This document shows positions 38,122 through 46,105 of a stretch of DNA of 64,000 bases, piece by piece (position 1 is the stretch's first letter; every line of letters starts with the position of its first letter). Below the pieces are notes generated by a model, which saw only the letters and a program-made list of their open reading frames with translations, did not search any database and was not told where the DNA came from. The translations under genes were made by a program, and so were the position numbers. Source of the DNA: CAVUBL01 sp963837945 (GTDB lineage: Bacteria; Acidobacteriota; Thermoanaerobaculia; Multivoradales; DATKCC01); assembly GCA_963837945.1 (NCBI GenBank), contig CAWIQD010000003.1, positions 310,001 to 374,000 on the forward strand, in the 5' to 3' direction.

Positions 38122-39030
38122 ATGGGCGCGGTCTGGGTGCTCTACACCAGCACCCAGGAGACGACCGACCTGCCGCTGCTCCTGCTGCCGCGGACCGCGG
38201 CCCGCGTCTGGAGCGATCCGTCCCTGCTGCACCTCGGGCTCTCGTTCTCGGTGCCGGCTCTCTTCATCCTGCTCTGCCACGAGCTCGGCCACTACCTGAC
38301 CTGCCGGCGCTACCGTCTGCCGGCCACCCTGCCCTACTTCCTGCCCTTCCCTCTCGGCGTCGGCACGCTCGGGGCGTTCATCAAGATCAAGGTGCCGATC
38401 CGCTCGAAGCGGGAGCTCTTCGACGTCGGGATCGCCGGACCGGTCGCCGGCTTCGTCGCCCTCCTCCCCTTCCTGGTCGCCGGCGTCGCCTGGTCGCGGC
38501 CGATCCCGCTGTCGGAGGTCACCGCCTCGCCGGGCGAGGCCGTCACCCTGCTCGTCCCGGGCCACAGCCTCGCGGTGATCGGCCTCGCGCGCCTCTTCCA
38601 CGGCCCCCTCGGCAGCGGCCAGGTCCTGCAGCTCCACCCGTTCGCGCTCGCCGCCTGGTTCGGCCTCCTGGCGACCGCCCTGAACTTGATCCCTCTCGCG
38701 CAGCTCGACGGCGGCCACGTCCTCTACGCCGCCCTGGGGCGAACGCAGCGCCGCCTGGCGCTCGGCCTCTGGCTGGCGCTGCTCGCGACCGCGCTGTTCG
38801 TCTGGATCGGCTGGCTCTTCTGGTGCGTCGTGACCCTGTTGCTGGGCCTCCAGCACCCGCCGGTCGAGGACGAGAGCCGCCCGCTCGGCCGAGGGCGGCG
38901 TCGGATGGCCTGGGCGGCCGTCGCCATCTTCCTCCTGTCGTTCATGCCGGTGCCGGTCGAGCAGGTCGAGGTCGCGCCGGGCGCCTCGGCGCCGCTCCTC
39001 CGGGCCTCGCTCCCGGCTCAGAGCTTGTGA
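38122..39030 (+). CDS. M50 site-2-type membrane metalloprotease
   Basis: A 302-residue intramembrane zinc protease. HELGHYLTCRRY supplies the HExxH zinc site, and NLIPLAQLDGGHV the third ligand (the NPxDG-like motif). PYFLPFPLGVGTLGAFIKIK and GIAGPVAGF are typical of EGY/S2P-like proteases, and ~7 hydrophobic helices are visible. The first TM segment extends in frame upstream of ATG 38122 (WFLAGALLVLTFL) with no ATG, GTG or TTG. An AUC at 38056 lies 7 nt after AAGGAG and may be the real start, overlapping the HU stop. The last codons lie in the left arm of the inverted repeat at 39020. Confidence 0.88.
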   Translation: MGAVWVLYTSTQETTDLPLLLLPRTAARVWSDPSLLHLGLSFSVPALFILLCHELGHYLTCRRYRLPATLPYFLPFPLGVGTLGAFIKIKVPIRSKRELFDVGIAGPVAGFVALLPFLVAGVAWSRPIPLSEVTASPGEAVTLLVPGHSLAVIGLARLFHGPLGSGQVLQLHPFALAAWFGLLATALNLIPLAQLDGGHVLYAALGRTQRRLALGLWLALLATALFVWIGWLFWCVVTLLLGLQHPPVEDESRPLGRGRRRMAWAAVAIFLLSFMPVPVEQVEVAPGASAPLLRASLPAQSL

Positions 39031-39206
39031 ATGAAGCTCCGGCCGTCGCGAGGGCGCGGGCACCGCCGCGCGGAGCGCGGTGGTCGGGGCGCCGCTCGCA
39101 AGGCGCGCCGACGCAGGCGTAGCGGGGCCTACGTCGAGGAGGCGTCACGCCGCGAGCGGTGATTCGGGGGCGCCCGGAGCAGGTCGGCGATTCATTCACA
39201 AGCTCT
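39020..39206. repeat. 187-bp intergenic element with 16-bp terminal inverted repeats
   Basis: AGAGCTTGTGAATGAA (39020-39035) is repeated as an exact inverted copy, TTCATTCACAAGCTCT (39191-39206). The 155 nt between are GC-rich and contain nested inverted repeats, such as GCCGCTCGC/GCGAGCGGT and CGTAG/CTACG. The left arm includes the stop of the M50 protease and the right arm abuts the stop of dtd, between convergent genes. No coding potential. It resembles a MITE-like or palindromic unit, but a second copy was not seen in this window. Confidence 0.6.
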
Positions 39207-39646
39207 CAGGTCTCGAGCACGAAGGTCACCGGCCCGTCATTGACCAGCTCGATCTCCATCCGCGCCCCGAACCTCCCGGTCGCCACCCGGTAACCCGCGT
39301 CCCGCAGACCCCGGACCAGCTCTTCGATCGCCGGCTCCGCGAGGCCGGGCGGGGCCGCCGCGTCGAACGACGGACGCCGGCCCCGGGAGAGCGGGGAGCC
39401 CGCGAGGGTGAACTGCGAGACCACCAGGAACTCGGCTCCCGCTTCGGCCGGGCTTCGGTTCATCCGGCCCTCGGAGTCCTCGAACAGCCGCAGATGCGCG
39501 AGCTTGGCGACCGCGGCGGCGACCTGCCCGGCCCCGTCGCCTCGCTCGACGCCGGCCAGCACGAGCACTCCGGGCCCGATTCGCGCCACCTCCTCGCCCG
39601 CCACGCGCACGGCGGCCCGGGAGACCCGCTGCAAGATGAGACGCAC
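39206..39646 (-). CDS. dtd: D-aminoacyl-tRNA deacylase
   Basis: A 146-residue protein that hydrolyses D-aminoacyl-tRNAs and Gly-tRNA-Ala. It starts VRLILQRVSRAAVRVAGEEV (GTG, 39646). The Thr-containing SQFTLAG motif and the cis Gly-Pro motif NDGPVTFVL are both intact, and RGRRPSFDAAAPP is the usual variant of the conserved block. Normal length. It is convergent with the M50 gene and divergent from ssb. The stop lies at the edge of the inverted-repeat element. Confidence 0.95.
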   Translation of the reverse strand: MRLILQRVSRAAVRVAGEEVARIGPGVLVLAGVERGDGAGQVAAAVAKLAHLRLFEDSEGRMNRSPAEAGAEFLVVSQFTLAGSPLSRGRRPSFDAAAPPGLAEPAIEELVRGLRDAGYRVATGRFGARMEIELVNDGPVTFVLET

Positions 39647-39772
39647 CGATTCCGTCCTGGTTCGAATGAATGCAGCTGAAGACGCCCGGAGACTACCAGG
39701 CGCGCGGCTCGGAGCCATGGCGCTGTGATACCGTCTTCGACCTTCTAGAACCAATCTCAGGAGACCCCCCTC

Positions 39773-40249
39773 ATGGTGAACAAGGTCTTTCTCCTCGGCA
39801 ATCTGGGCCGCGACCCGGAGGTCCGCTCGACCTCCTCCGGCCAGCCCGTCGCCAACTTCCCCGTCGCCACCTCCCGCAAGTGGAAGGACCGCGACGGCCA
39901 GCTCCAGGAACAGACGGAGTGGCACAACGTCGTCTGCTTCGCGCGCCTGGCGGAGATCGCCGGCCAGTACCTGACCAAGGGCAAGCAAGTCTTCGTCGAA
40001 GGCCGCATCCAGACGCGGTCCTGGGACGATCGCAACACCGGCGAGAAGCGCTACCGCACGGAGGTCGTGGCCGAGAACTTCCAGATGCTCGGCGGCCGCT
40101 CCGGCGGCAGCGGAGGCGGCGGAGGCGGCGGCTACCCCGAGTACGACGACTCGTCCTACGGCGGCGGCAGCGGCGGCAGCGGTGGCAGCGGTGGTGGTGG
40201 CGGGAGCACGGGCGGGGGCGGCGACGACGATGACGACATCCCCTTCTGA
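39773..40249 (+). CDS. ssb: single-stranded DNA-binding protein
   Basis: A 158-residue SSB: OB fold (VNKVFLLGNLGRDPEVRST, WHNVVCFARLAEIAGQYLTKGKQVFVEGRI, ~1-110), a Gly/Ser-rich linker (~112-150), and the acidic tip DDDDDIPF that docks repair proteins. It binds ssDNA as a tetramer in replication and repair. AGGAGA lies before the ATG. The serC start codon lies inside its 3' end. Confidence 0.97.
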   Translation: MVNKVFLLGNLGRDPEVRSTSSGQPVANFPVATSRKWKDRDGQLQEQTEWHNVVCFARLAEIAGQYLTKGKQVFVEGRIQTRSWDDRNTGEKRYRTEVVAENFQMLGGRSGGSGGGGGGGYPEYDDSSYGGGSGGSGGSGGGGGSTGGGGDDDDDIPF

Positions 40250-41354
40250 TCCGCTCGCGGCCGTGCGGCCACGGCGCGTCCACAACTTCGGGGCCGGGCC
40301 GGCGGCCCTGCCGCTGCCGGTGCTCGAAGAGGTGCAGCGCGAGCTGCTCGACTTTCGCGGCACCGGCATGTCGATCCTCGAGAGCAGCCACCGGGGCGCC
40401 GCCTACGGCGAGGTCCAGCGGGGAACCGTCGGCGCGCTGCGCGAGCTCCTCGGCGGCGGCGCCGATCACGAGGTCCTGTTCATGAGCGGCGGCGCGCGCA
40501 CCCAGTTCGCCGCCGTCCCCTGGAATCTCCTGCCCGCCGGCGGCTCCGCGGACTACCTGGTGACCGGGCGGTGGGCCGAGATGGCGGCCGCCGAGGCGGA
40601 CAAGCGCGGCACCGGGCGCATCGCCTGGTCGAGCGCGGCGACCAGCCACGACCGGGTCCCGGGGCCGGCCGACTTCGAGGTCGACCCGGAGGCGGCCTAC
40701 CTCCACTACACCAGCAACAACACGATCTTCGGTACCCAGTACCCGGCGCCGCCGGCGTCCGGCGCCATTCCCCTGGTCTGCGACATGTCGTCCGACATCC
40801 TGAGCCGGCCGCTCGACCTCTCCCGCTTCGCCCTGATCTACGCCGGGGCCCAGAAGAACCTGGGGCCGGCGGGGGTGACCGTGGTGGTGATCCGGCGCGA
40901 CCTGCTCGAGCGCAGTCCGGCGGAGATCCCGGACACCCTGAGCTACCGGCTGGTCGCGGACAAGGACTCTCTGCTCAACACGCCGCCGGTCTTCGCCATC
41001 TACGTCGTCGGCCTGGTGGCCCGCCACCTCCTCGCCCGCGGCGGCGTGCCGGCCGCGGCCGCGCGCAACGAGGAGAAGGCCGGCCTCCTCTACCGGGTGA
41101 TCGACGAGTCCGAGGGCTTCTACCGCGGCCACGCCCGGCCCGACAGCCGCTCGCGGATGAACGTGAGCTTCCGGCTGCCCTCCGAGGAGCTCGAACGGCG
41201 CTTCCTCGAGGAGGCCGGACGAGCCGGGATGACCGGCCTCAAGGGCCACCGATCGGTGGGCGGCATCCGCGCTTCGATCTACAACGCGGTCGAGCTCGCC
41301 TCGGTCCAGGCGCTGGCCGAGCTGATGACCGACTTCCGACGCCACGCCGCGTAG
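40230..41354 (+). CDS. serC: phosphoserine aminotransferase
   Basis: A 374-residue PLP enzyme of serine (and pyridoxal) synthesis, converting 3-phosphohydroxypyruvate and glutamate to O-phosphoserine. VHNFGAGPAALPLPVLEEVQ, GMSILESSHRG, the PLP lysine in YAGAQKNLGPAG, and GLKGHRSVGGIRASIYNAV are diagnostic. ATG 40230 (MTTSPSDPLAA) overlaps the ssb coding end by 20 nt in another frame, suggesting coupled translation. Length is slightly above E. coli SerC. Confidence 0.95.
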   Translation: MTTSPSDPLAAVRPRRVHNFGAGPAALPLPVLEEVQRELLDFRGTGMSILESSHRGAAYGEVQRGTVGALRELLGGGADHEVLFMSGGARTQFAAVPWNLLPAGGSADYLVTGRWAEMAAAEADKRGTGRIAWSSAATSHDRVPGPADFEVDPEAAYLHYTSNNTIFGTQYPAPPASGAIPLVCDMSSDILSRPLDLSRFALIYAGAQKNLGPAGVTVVVIRRDLLERSPAEIPDTLSYRLVADKDSLLNTPPVFAIYVVGLVARHLLARGGVPAAAARNEEKAGLLYRVIDESEGFYRGHARPDSRSRMNVSFRLPSEELERRFLEEAGRAGMTGLKGHRSVGGIRASIYNAVELASVQALAELMTDFRRHAA

Positions 41355-41469
41355 CAGCCCGCGCGGCCGAGGTCGAGAGGCGGCCGCTGAGCGGCCGAGG
41401 GGCGGCCGAGGAAAGAACCGGAAGTCCGGGGTCGAGCGGTAAGATGCCCACCCGGAGGAGACCGACGCC

Positions 41470-41812
41470 ATGAGCGAGCTCGTCGTCAAGACCTGTGTCC
41501 CCTGCCACGGCGGCGTGCCCGAGGCCACCCCCGAGGAGGTCGCGCAGTACCGCCGCCAGGTGCCCGACTGGGAGGTGGTCGAGGAGGACGGGGTCCACAA
41601 GCTCCGGCGCACCTTCGAGCTTCCCGGACTTCGCGTCCGCTCTCGCGCTCACCGACGCGGTGGGCGCCGAGGCCGAGGCGCAGGGGCACCACCCCGTGCT
41701 GATCACCACCTGGGGCAAGGTCACCGTCGTCTGGTGGACCCACGCCATCCGCGGGTTGCACGAGAACGACTTCATCATGGCCGCCAGAACGGACGCGCTG
41801 TACGACCGCTAA
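41470..41812 (+). CDS. phhB: pterin-4a-carbinolamine dehydratase, frameshifted
   Basis: The N-terminal frame (MSELVVKTCVPCHGGVPEATPEE, PDWEVVEEDGVHKLRRTFEL) continues in the next frame (DFASALALTDAVGAEAEAQGHHPVLITTW, KVTVVWWTHAIRGLHENDFIMAAR), ending at 41812. Joined near 41621-41625 they give a normal ~113-residue PCD, with the HHP catalytic motif and W-W-T-H. It dehydrates 4a-hydroxy-tetrahydrobiopterin in aromatic amino-acid hydroxylation, or acts on molybdopterin-type substrates. One extra C at CTTCCCGGAC would explain the break. No hydroxylase gene is nearby. Confidence 0.85.
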
Positions 41813-41821
41813 GGCCGGCCG

Positions 41822-42617
41822 TTGACTCCGCCGATCGAACCCACCGGACCCCCTCTCCTCGGGCTCGAGCCTCCGGGCGTCGCCGCTCTCCGGGCGGTGC
41901 CGCTGTTCGAGAACCTCGCCGCGGACGAGCTTCTCCCTCCTCGCGGTCCGCTGCTCCCTGCTCCGGCTGGGGGCCGGCGAGCGCGTGTTCCGCGAAGGCG
42001 ATGCGGCGGACGGCCTCTACGTCGTCGAGTCGGGCGCCGTGAGTATCGTGCGCGAGGCGGTCGGCCAGCCGGTGCAGCGCCTCGCCCTCCTGGGTCCGGG
42101 CGGATACTTCGGCGAGATGGGACTTCTCGATGACGGCCGGCGCTCGGCGACCGCGGTGGTTTCCGAGGCGGCCCGCCTGCTCCAGGTGCGCAAGGAAGAC
42201 CTGATCTCCCTGCTCAAGGAGCGGCCGCTCCTCGCGGTCAAGATCCGGACGGCGATCATCCGGCGGCATGGCCACAACGTGGCGTCCGCCGTCCAGCTCT
42301 CCGGACGCAAGGAGGTGCGGACCCGGGTCGACACCCCGGTCGAAGTCGAGATCGAAGGCGCCGAGCCTCTGTCCGCGCGGCTCGAGAACCTCTCCCAGGG
42401 CGGCGCCTCCTTCCGCGGCCTGCCCGGGTCGTGGCGGCCGGGACGGACCGTCCGCTTCCACCTCACCCTGCCCGGAGGCGACCGGCTCCTCGATCTCGAG
42501 GGCAAGGTCGCGTGGCGTCAGGGAGAGGCGTGCGGCATCGCCTTTCGCGACGGCGGATCGGAGCAGGCGCACCGCGTTCGGCGGGCCCTGCGGAGGCTCC
42601 TCGAGGCGGGAGCGTAG
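41822..42617 (+). CDS. cNMP-binding plus PilZ protein, frameshifted
   Basis: The start is TTG at 41822 (MTPPIEPTGP). Its first ~38 codons encode LRAVPLFENLAADEL, the entry helix of a cNMP-binding domain. From about 41940 the next frame continues with LLRLGAGERVFREGDAADGLYVVESGAVSIV, GPGGYFGEMGLLDDGRRSATAVV and a C-terminal PilZ domain (RKEVRTRVDTPVEVEIEG, ENLSQGGASFRGL). The protein would sense a cyclic nucleotide and c-di-GMP. There is no DNA-binding domain. The break near 41935-41945 is a one-base shift. It follows phhB by 9 nt. Confidence 0.78.
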
Positions 42618-42625
42618 CGAAGCTC

Positions 42626-43351
42626 ATGGCTTCGCCGCTCACCGCCGTCGCCGACCGCCTGGCCGACGCCCTCCGGCCCCTCGAGTTCGGCCCCCCGGTG
42701 ACCCGGGTCTACGAGCCGCTCCTCTACGCCCGGGAGCCCCACCACCGCTACCTCGAGCGCTTCGGAGGCGCGCCCAAGGAGGCGCTGCTCCTGGGTATGA
42801 ACCCCGGTCCGTGGGGCATGGCGCAGACCGGCGTCCCGTTCGGCGAGGTCGCGCTGGTCCGCGACTGGCTCGGGATCTACGGTGCGGTCGGCAAGCCGGC
42901 CCCCGAGCATCCGAAGCGCCCGGTCGAGGGCTTCGACTGTCCGCGCAGCGAGGTGAGCGGGAGCCGGCTCTGGGGCTGGGCCCGGGACCGCTTCGGCACC
43001 CCCGAGCGCTTCTTCGAGCGCTTTTTCGTCTGGAACTACTGTCCTCTGCTCTTCCTCGAGGAGGGCGGGCGCAACCGCACGCCGGACAAGCTGCCCGGCG
43101 CCGAGGCGGACCCGGTCTTCGAAGCCTGCGACCGGGCTCTGCGCGAGGTGGTCGAGCTCCTCCGGCCGCGCCTCGTCGTCGGCGTCGGCCGCTTCGCCGA
43201 GGAGCGGGCGAAGCGGGCGCTCGAAGAGACGGAGGTCGAGGTCGGAACCGTCCTCCATCCCAGCCCGGCCAGCCCGGCCGCCAACCGCGGCTGGGCCGAG
43301 CAGGCCGAGCGCCAGCTCCGCGAGCTGGGCGTCGAGCTGCCGAGCTCCTGA
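42626..43351 (+). CDS. SMUG1-type uracil-DNA glycosylase
   Basis: A 241-residue enzyme of UDG family 3. LLGMNPGPWGMAQTGVPFG is almost identical to the SMUG1 active-site motif, VRDWLGI follows, and HPSPASPAANRGW is the C-terminal SMUG1 motif that inserts into DNA. It removes uracil and oxidised pyrimidines such as hydroxymethyluracil. Family 3 is scattered in bacteria. No AP endonuclease is next to it. It starts 8 nt after the cNMP/PilZ gene. An upstream in-frame reading is shadow sequence. Confidence 0.92.
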   Translation: MASPLTAVADRLADALRPLEFGPPVTRVYEPLLYAREPHHRYLERFGGAPKEALLLGMNPGPWGMAQTGVPFGEVALVRDWLGIYGAVGKPAPEHPKRPVEGFDCPRSEVSGSRLWGWARDRFGTPERFFERFFVWNYCPLLFLEEGGRNRTPDKLPGAEADPVFEACDRALREVVELLRPRLVVGVGRFAEERAKRALEETEVEVGTVLHPSPASPAANRGWAEQAERQLRELGVELPSS

Positions 43352-43416
43352 ATGCCCGTCCCCGGCCGTGTGCCACAATGTCCCGGACCTCGGACGTCCC
43401 GCCTGGAGACTCACGC

Positions 43417-45018
43417 TTGACACGCATCGGCATCTTCGGTTGGGGGATCGTCGCCCCGAAGAGCCCCGACGTCGACGCCTTCGCCACCAACCTCGAGACG
43501 GCCGGGACCTGGCTCGAGCCGTTCAACGGCTTCGGCCCGGACACCTTCCTGGTCGGCCGGCCGAGCTTCGACTTCGAGCGCTACAAGCCCTGGATCGACG
43601 CGCGCTTCCCGCCCAACCGGTTCCCCCAGCTCGCCGAGAAGATGGACCCGACGGTCCAGTTCGCCATCGGCAGCTTCATCCAGGCGCTCGGCCAGAACCC
43701 GGGGATCGAGCAGGAGCTCCAGGAGCTCGGCACCGCGGCGCACGTCTACATCGGGACCGGCCTCGGCTGCCTGCCGACGCTGCACCGCGAGAGCGTGGCG
43801 CTGCATCGCTCGCAACGCCGCTGGGACCGCTTCTGGGCCGAGCCGGAGCGCAACTCGGCGATGGCCGAGTACCTGGCGCTCCCGGCGAAGCACCGGGGCC
43901 AACGCGCGGCGGAGCTCGGCGCGCCGCCGGATCCCGAGCGGGTCGACGCCGCGGACCGCGAGGCCGCCGAAGAGCGCTGGTGGCACTTCTGGGCCGGGCT
44001 CTCGGACCGGCTCGCCGCCTACCTCGACGAGCTCCGGGAGGTCGAAGGGCTCAAGGTCGAGGGCTCGGTGCAGTCGGCCAAGATGGCGGTCATGAAGGCG
44101 AAGCGCCGGCGCTACGCGCGCCTGCAGCAGAAGTGGCGGGCTCCGGAGCCGCCCTGGCGGGCGGTTTCGGCCAACCTCGTCTGGAACATCGCCAACATCC
44201 CGGCCGCCCAGGTCTCGATGCTCGGCCAGATCACCGGCATGACCTTCGCTCCGGTCGCCGCCTGCTCCACCTTCGGCGTCGCCCTCAAGCTGGCGATGGA
44301 CGCGATCCGCGCCGGCCGGGCCAAGGCGGTGGTCGTTGGCGCCACCGACCCGCCCCCCCACCCGCTCATCGTCGGCGGCTTCTACGGCGCGCGGGTGATC
44401 TCCGCCGACGCCGCCGTCTCGAAGCCGCTCTCCGAGCTGCGCGGCACCCACGTGGCCGGAGGATCGGCGGTCTGGATCCTCGGCGACTACGATCACATGA
44501 CCGCCCGGGGCTTCCGGCCCCTCGGCCTCGAGCCCCTGGCGGTCGGCGTGACGTCCGACGCCGACCACATCATCACGCCCTCCGCCGAGGGGCCCTCGGC
44601 GGCCCTGCGGGCGGCGCTCGCCGAGGCCGGTGTCGACCCGTCGGCCCTCGGCGGCTGGGACCTCCACGCCACCGCCACCCCCGGCGACTACACCGAGGTC
44701 GAGACGCTCAAGAGCGTCGTCCAGGCGCCGCTCCTGATCACCGCCCGCAAGGGGATCCACGGTCACGGCATGTCGGCCGCCGGCGGCTGGGAGCTGACCG
44801 CCCAGTACCTGGGCTACGCGCGCGGCCGGCTCTTCCCCACGCCGCTGGCCCAGGAGGAGCTCAATCCGGAGATCTCCCGGCTTCACGGGCGTTTCGTGTT
44901 CGACGCTCCGTGCGACGCACCGTCCGGTCCCGTCGGCAAGCTCTCGATGGGAGTCGGCGGCATCAACGCCTGCGTCGTCTCCCGCCCCTGGCCGCAGGCG
45001 CCGCGACCGGGGCCATGA
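43417..45018 (+). CDS. divergent beta-ketoacyl-ACP synthase with a Trp-rich insertion
   Basis: A 533-residue thiolase-fold condensing enzyme, about 120 residues longer than FabF. From TTG 43417 (GGAG 8 nt upstream), the catalytic Cys283 is in APVAACSTFGVALK, His417 in HATATPGDYTEVETL (usually HGTGTP), and His450 in KGIHGHGMSAAGG, so the triad is complete. Residues ~140-250 hold a charged, Trp-rich insert (RRWDRFWAEPERN, ERWWHFWAGLSDRL, a Lys/Arg block) not seen in FabF. It stands alone without ACP, reductase or acyltransferase genes. Substrate unknown. ATG 43378 is an alternative start without a ribosome-binding site. Confidence 0.82.
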   Translation: MTRIGIFGWGIVAPKSPDVDAFATNLETAGTWLEPFNGFGPDTFLVGRPSFDFERYKPWIDARFPPNRFPQLAEKMDPTVQFAIGSFIQALGQNPGIEQELQELGTAAHVYIGTGLGCLPTLHRESVALHRSQRRWDRFWAEPERNSAMAEYLALPAKHRGQRAAELGAPPDPERVDAADREAAEERWWHFWAGLSDRLAAYLDELREVEGLKVEGSVQSAKMAVMKAKRRRYARLQQKWRAPEPPWRAVSANLVWNIANIPAAQVSMLGQITGMTFAPVAACSTFGVALKLAMDAIRAGRAKAVVVGATDPPPHPLIVGGFYGARVISADAAVSKPLSELRGTHVAGGSAVWILGDYDHMTARGFRPLGLEPLAVGVTSDADHIITPSAEGPSAALRAALAEAGVDPSALGGWDLHATATPGDYTEVETLKSVVQAPLLITARKGIHGHGMSAAGGWELTAQYLGYARGRLFPTPLAQEELNPEISRLHGRFVFDAPCDAPSGPVGKLSMGVGGINACVVSRPWPQAPRPGP

Positions 45019-45052
45019 GGAGGAGGCGAGCCGGGGTGCTACATTTCCCCGG

Positions 45053-46105
45053 ATGAGCCACGCCGCCACCGACCTCTTTCTCGAGATCACCCCCGACCGC
45101 GTCCTCGAGGCGGTCGAGGGGGCCGGGCTCGCCACCAACCCGGTCTGCTACCCCCTGAACGCCTACGAGAACCGGGTCTACGAGGTCGAGCTCGCCGACC
45201 GCACCCGGGTGATCGCGAAGTTCTACCGGCCCCAGCGCTGGAGCGCCGAGCAGATCCTCGCCGAGCACCGCTTCCTCGCTCAGCTCGACGACGACGAGAT
45301 CCCGGTCTGCACCTTCCGCGAGTTCCCGGGCGGCGGCACCCTGCGGGCGATCGAAGGCGTCTTCTACGCCCTCTCGGACCGCCGCGGCGGCCGTGCCCCG
45401 GACGAGATCGACGACGAGCTCGCGCCGCGAGCGGGGATGCTCGCCGGGCGCATCCACGCCGTCGGGGCGCGCGAGCCCGCCCCGGAACGGCCGCGGCTCG
45501 ACGGCGACACCTTCGTCCGCGGCGAGCTCGCCTGGCTGGCGGAGCACCGGACCGTACCTCCCCACCTCGCCGGACGCTACGCCACCGCCGCGCGCGAGAT
45601 CGCCGACCTCTACGACCAGCTCGCGGCGGACACCGAGACGATCCGGATCCACGGCGACCTCCACCGCTCGAACCTCCTGGTGCGCGACGGCGTGCTCCGG
45701 GTGCTGGACTTCGACGACATGGTCATCGGCCCGCCGGTCCAGGACCTCTGGCTCTGCCTTCCCGGCCGCGACGACGAGACCCGCCGGCTGCGCGAGCTCT
45801 TCGTCGAGGGCTACGAGCGCTTCCGGGAGTTCGACCGCTCCAGCCTGCGCCTGATCGAGCCGCTGCGCGGCCTGCGGATCGTCCACTACAGCACCTGGAT
45901 CGCCCGGCGCTGGCACGACCCCTTCTTCCCCCGCGCCTTTTCCGAGTTCGGCACCGAGACCTACTGGCTGGGAGAGATCCGGGAGCTCGAGGACACGCTG
46001 GCGGCGGCCCGGGGCGAGCTGGTGGCGGCCGGAGACCTCGAACCCGCCGAGCCCGAGGGCGAGGACCTGACCAACGCCGACTACTTCTGGGACTGGGAGG
46101 GATGA
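45053..46105 (+). CDS. srkA: stress response Ser/Thr protein kinase A (YihE/RdoA)
   Basis: A 350-residue aminoglycoside-phosphotransferase-fold kinase. LNAYENRVYEVEL, KFYRPQRWSAEQILAEH, the catalytic HGDLHRSNLLV and metal-binding DFDDMVIGPPVQDLW are the SrkA set. SrkA protects against stress-induced death in E. coli. TACATT ends 7 nt before the ATG without a Shine-Dalgarno, so the transcript may be leaderless. The C-terminus ends at an ATGA overlap with the aminotransferase. The gene precedes the glutamine-transaminase pair. Confidence 0.93.
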   Translation: MSHAATDLFLEITPDRVLEAVEGAGLATNPVCYPLNAYENRVYEVELADRTRVIAKFYRPQRWSAEQILAEHRFLAQLDDDEIPVCTFREFPGGGTLRAIEGVFYALSDRRGGRAPDEIDDELAPRAGMLAGRIHAVGAREPAPERPRLDGDTFVRGELAWLAEHRTVPPHLAGRYATAAREIADLYDQLAADTETIRIHGDLHRSNLLVRDGVLRVLDFDDMVIGPPVQDLWLCLPGRDDETRRLRELFVEGYERFREFDRSSLRLIEPLRGLRIVHYSTWIARRWHDPFFPRAFSEFGTETYWLGEIRELEDTLAAARGELVAAGDLEPAEPEGEDLTNADYFWDWEG

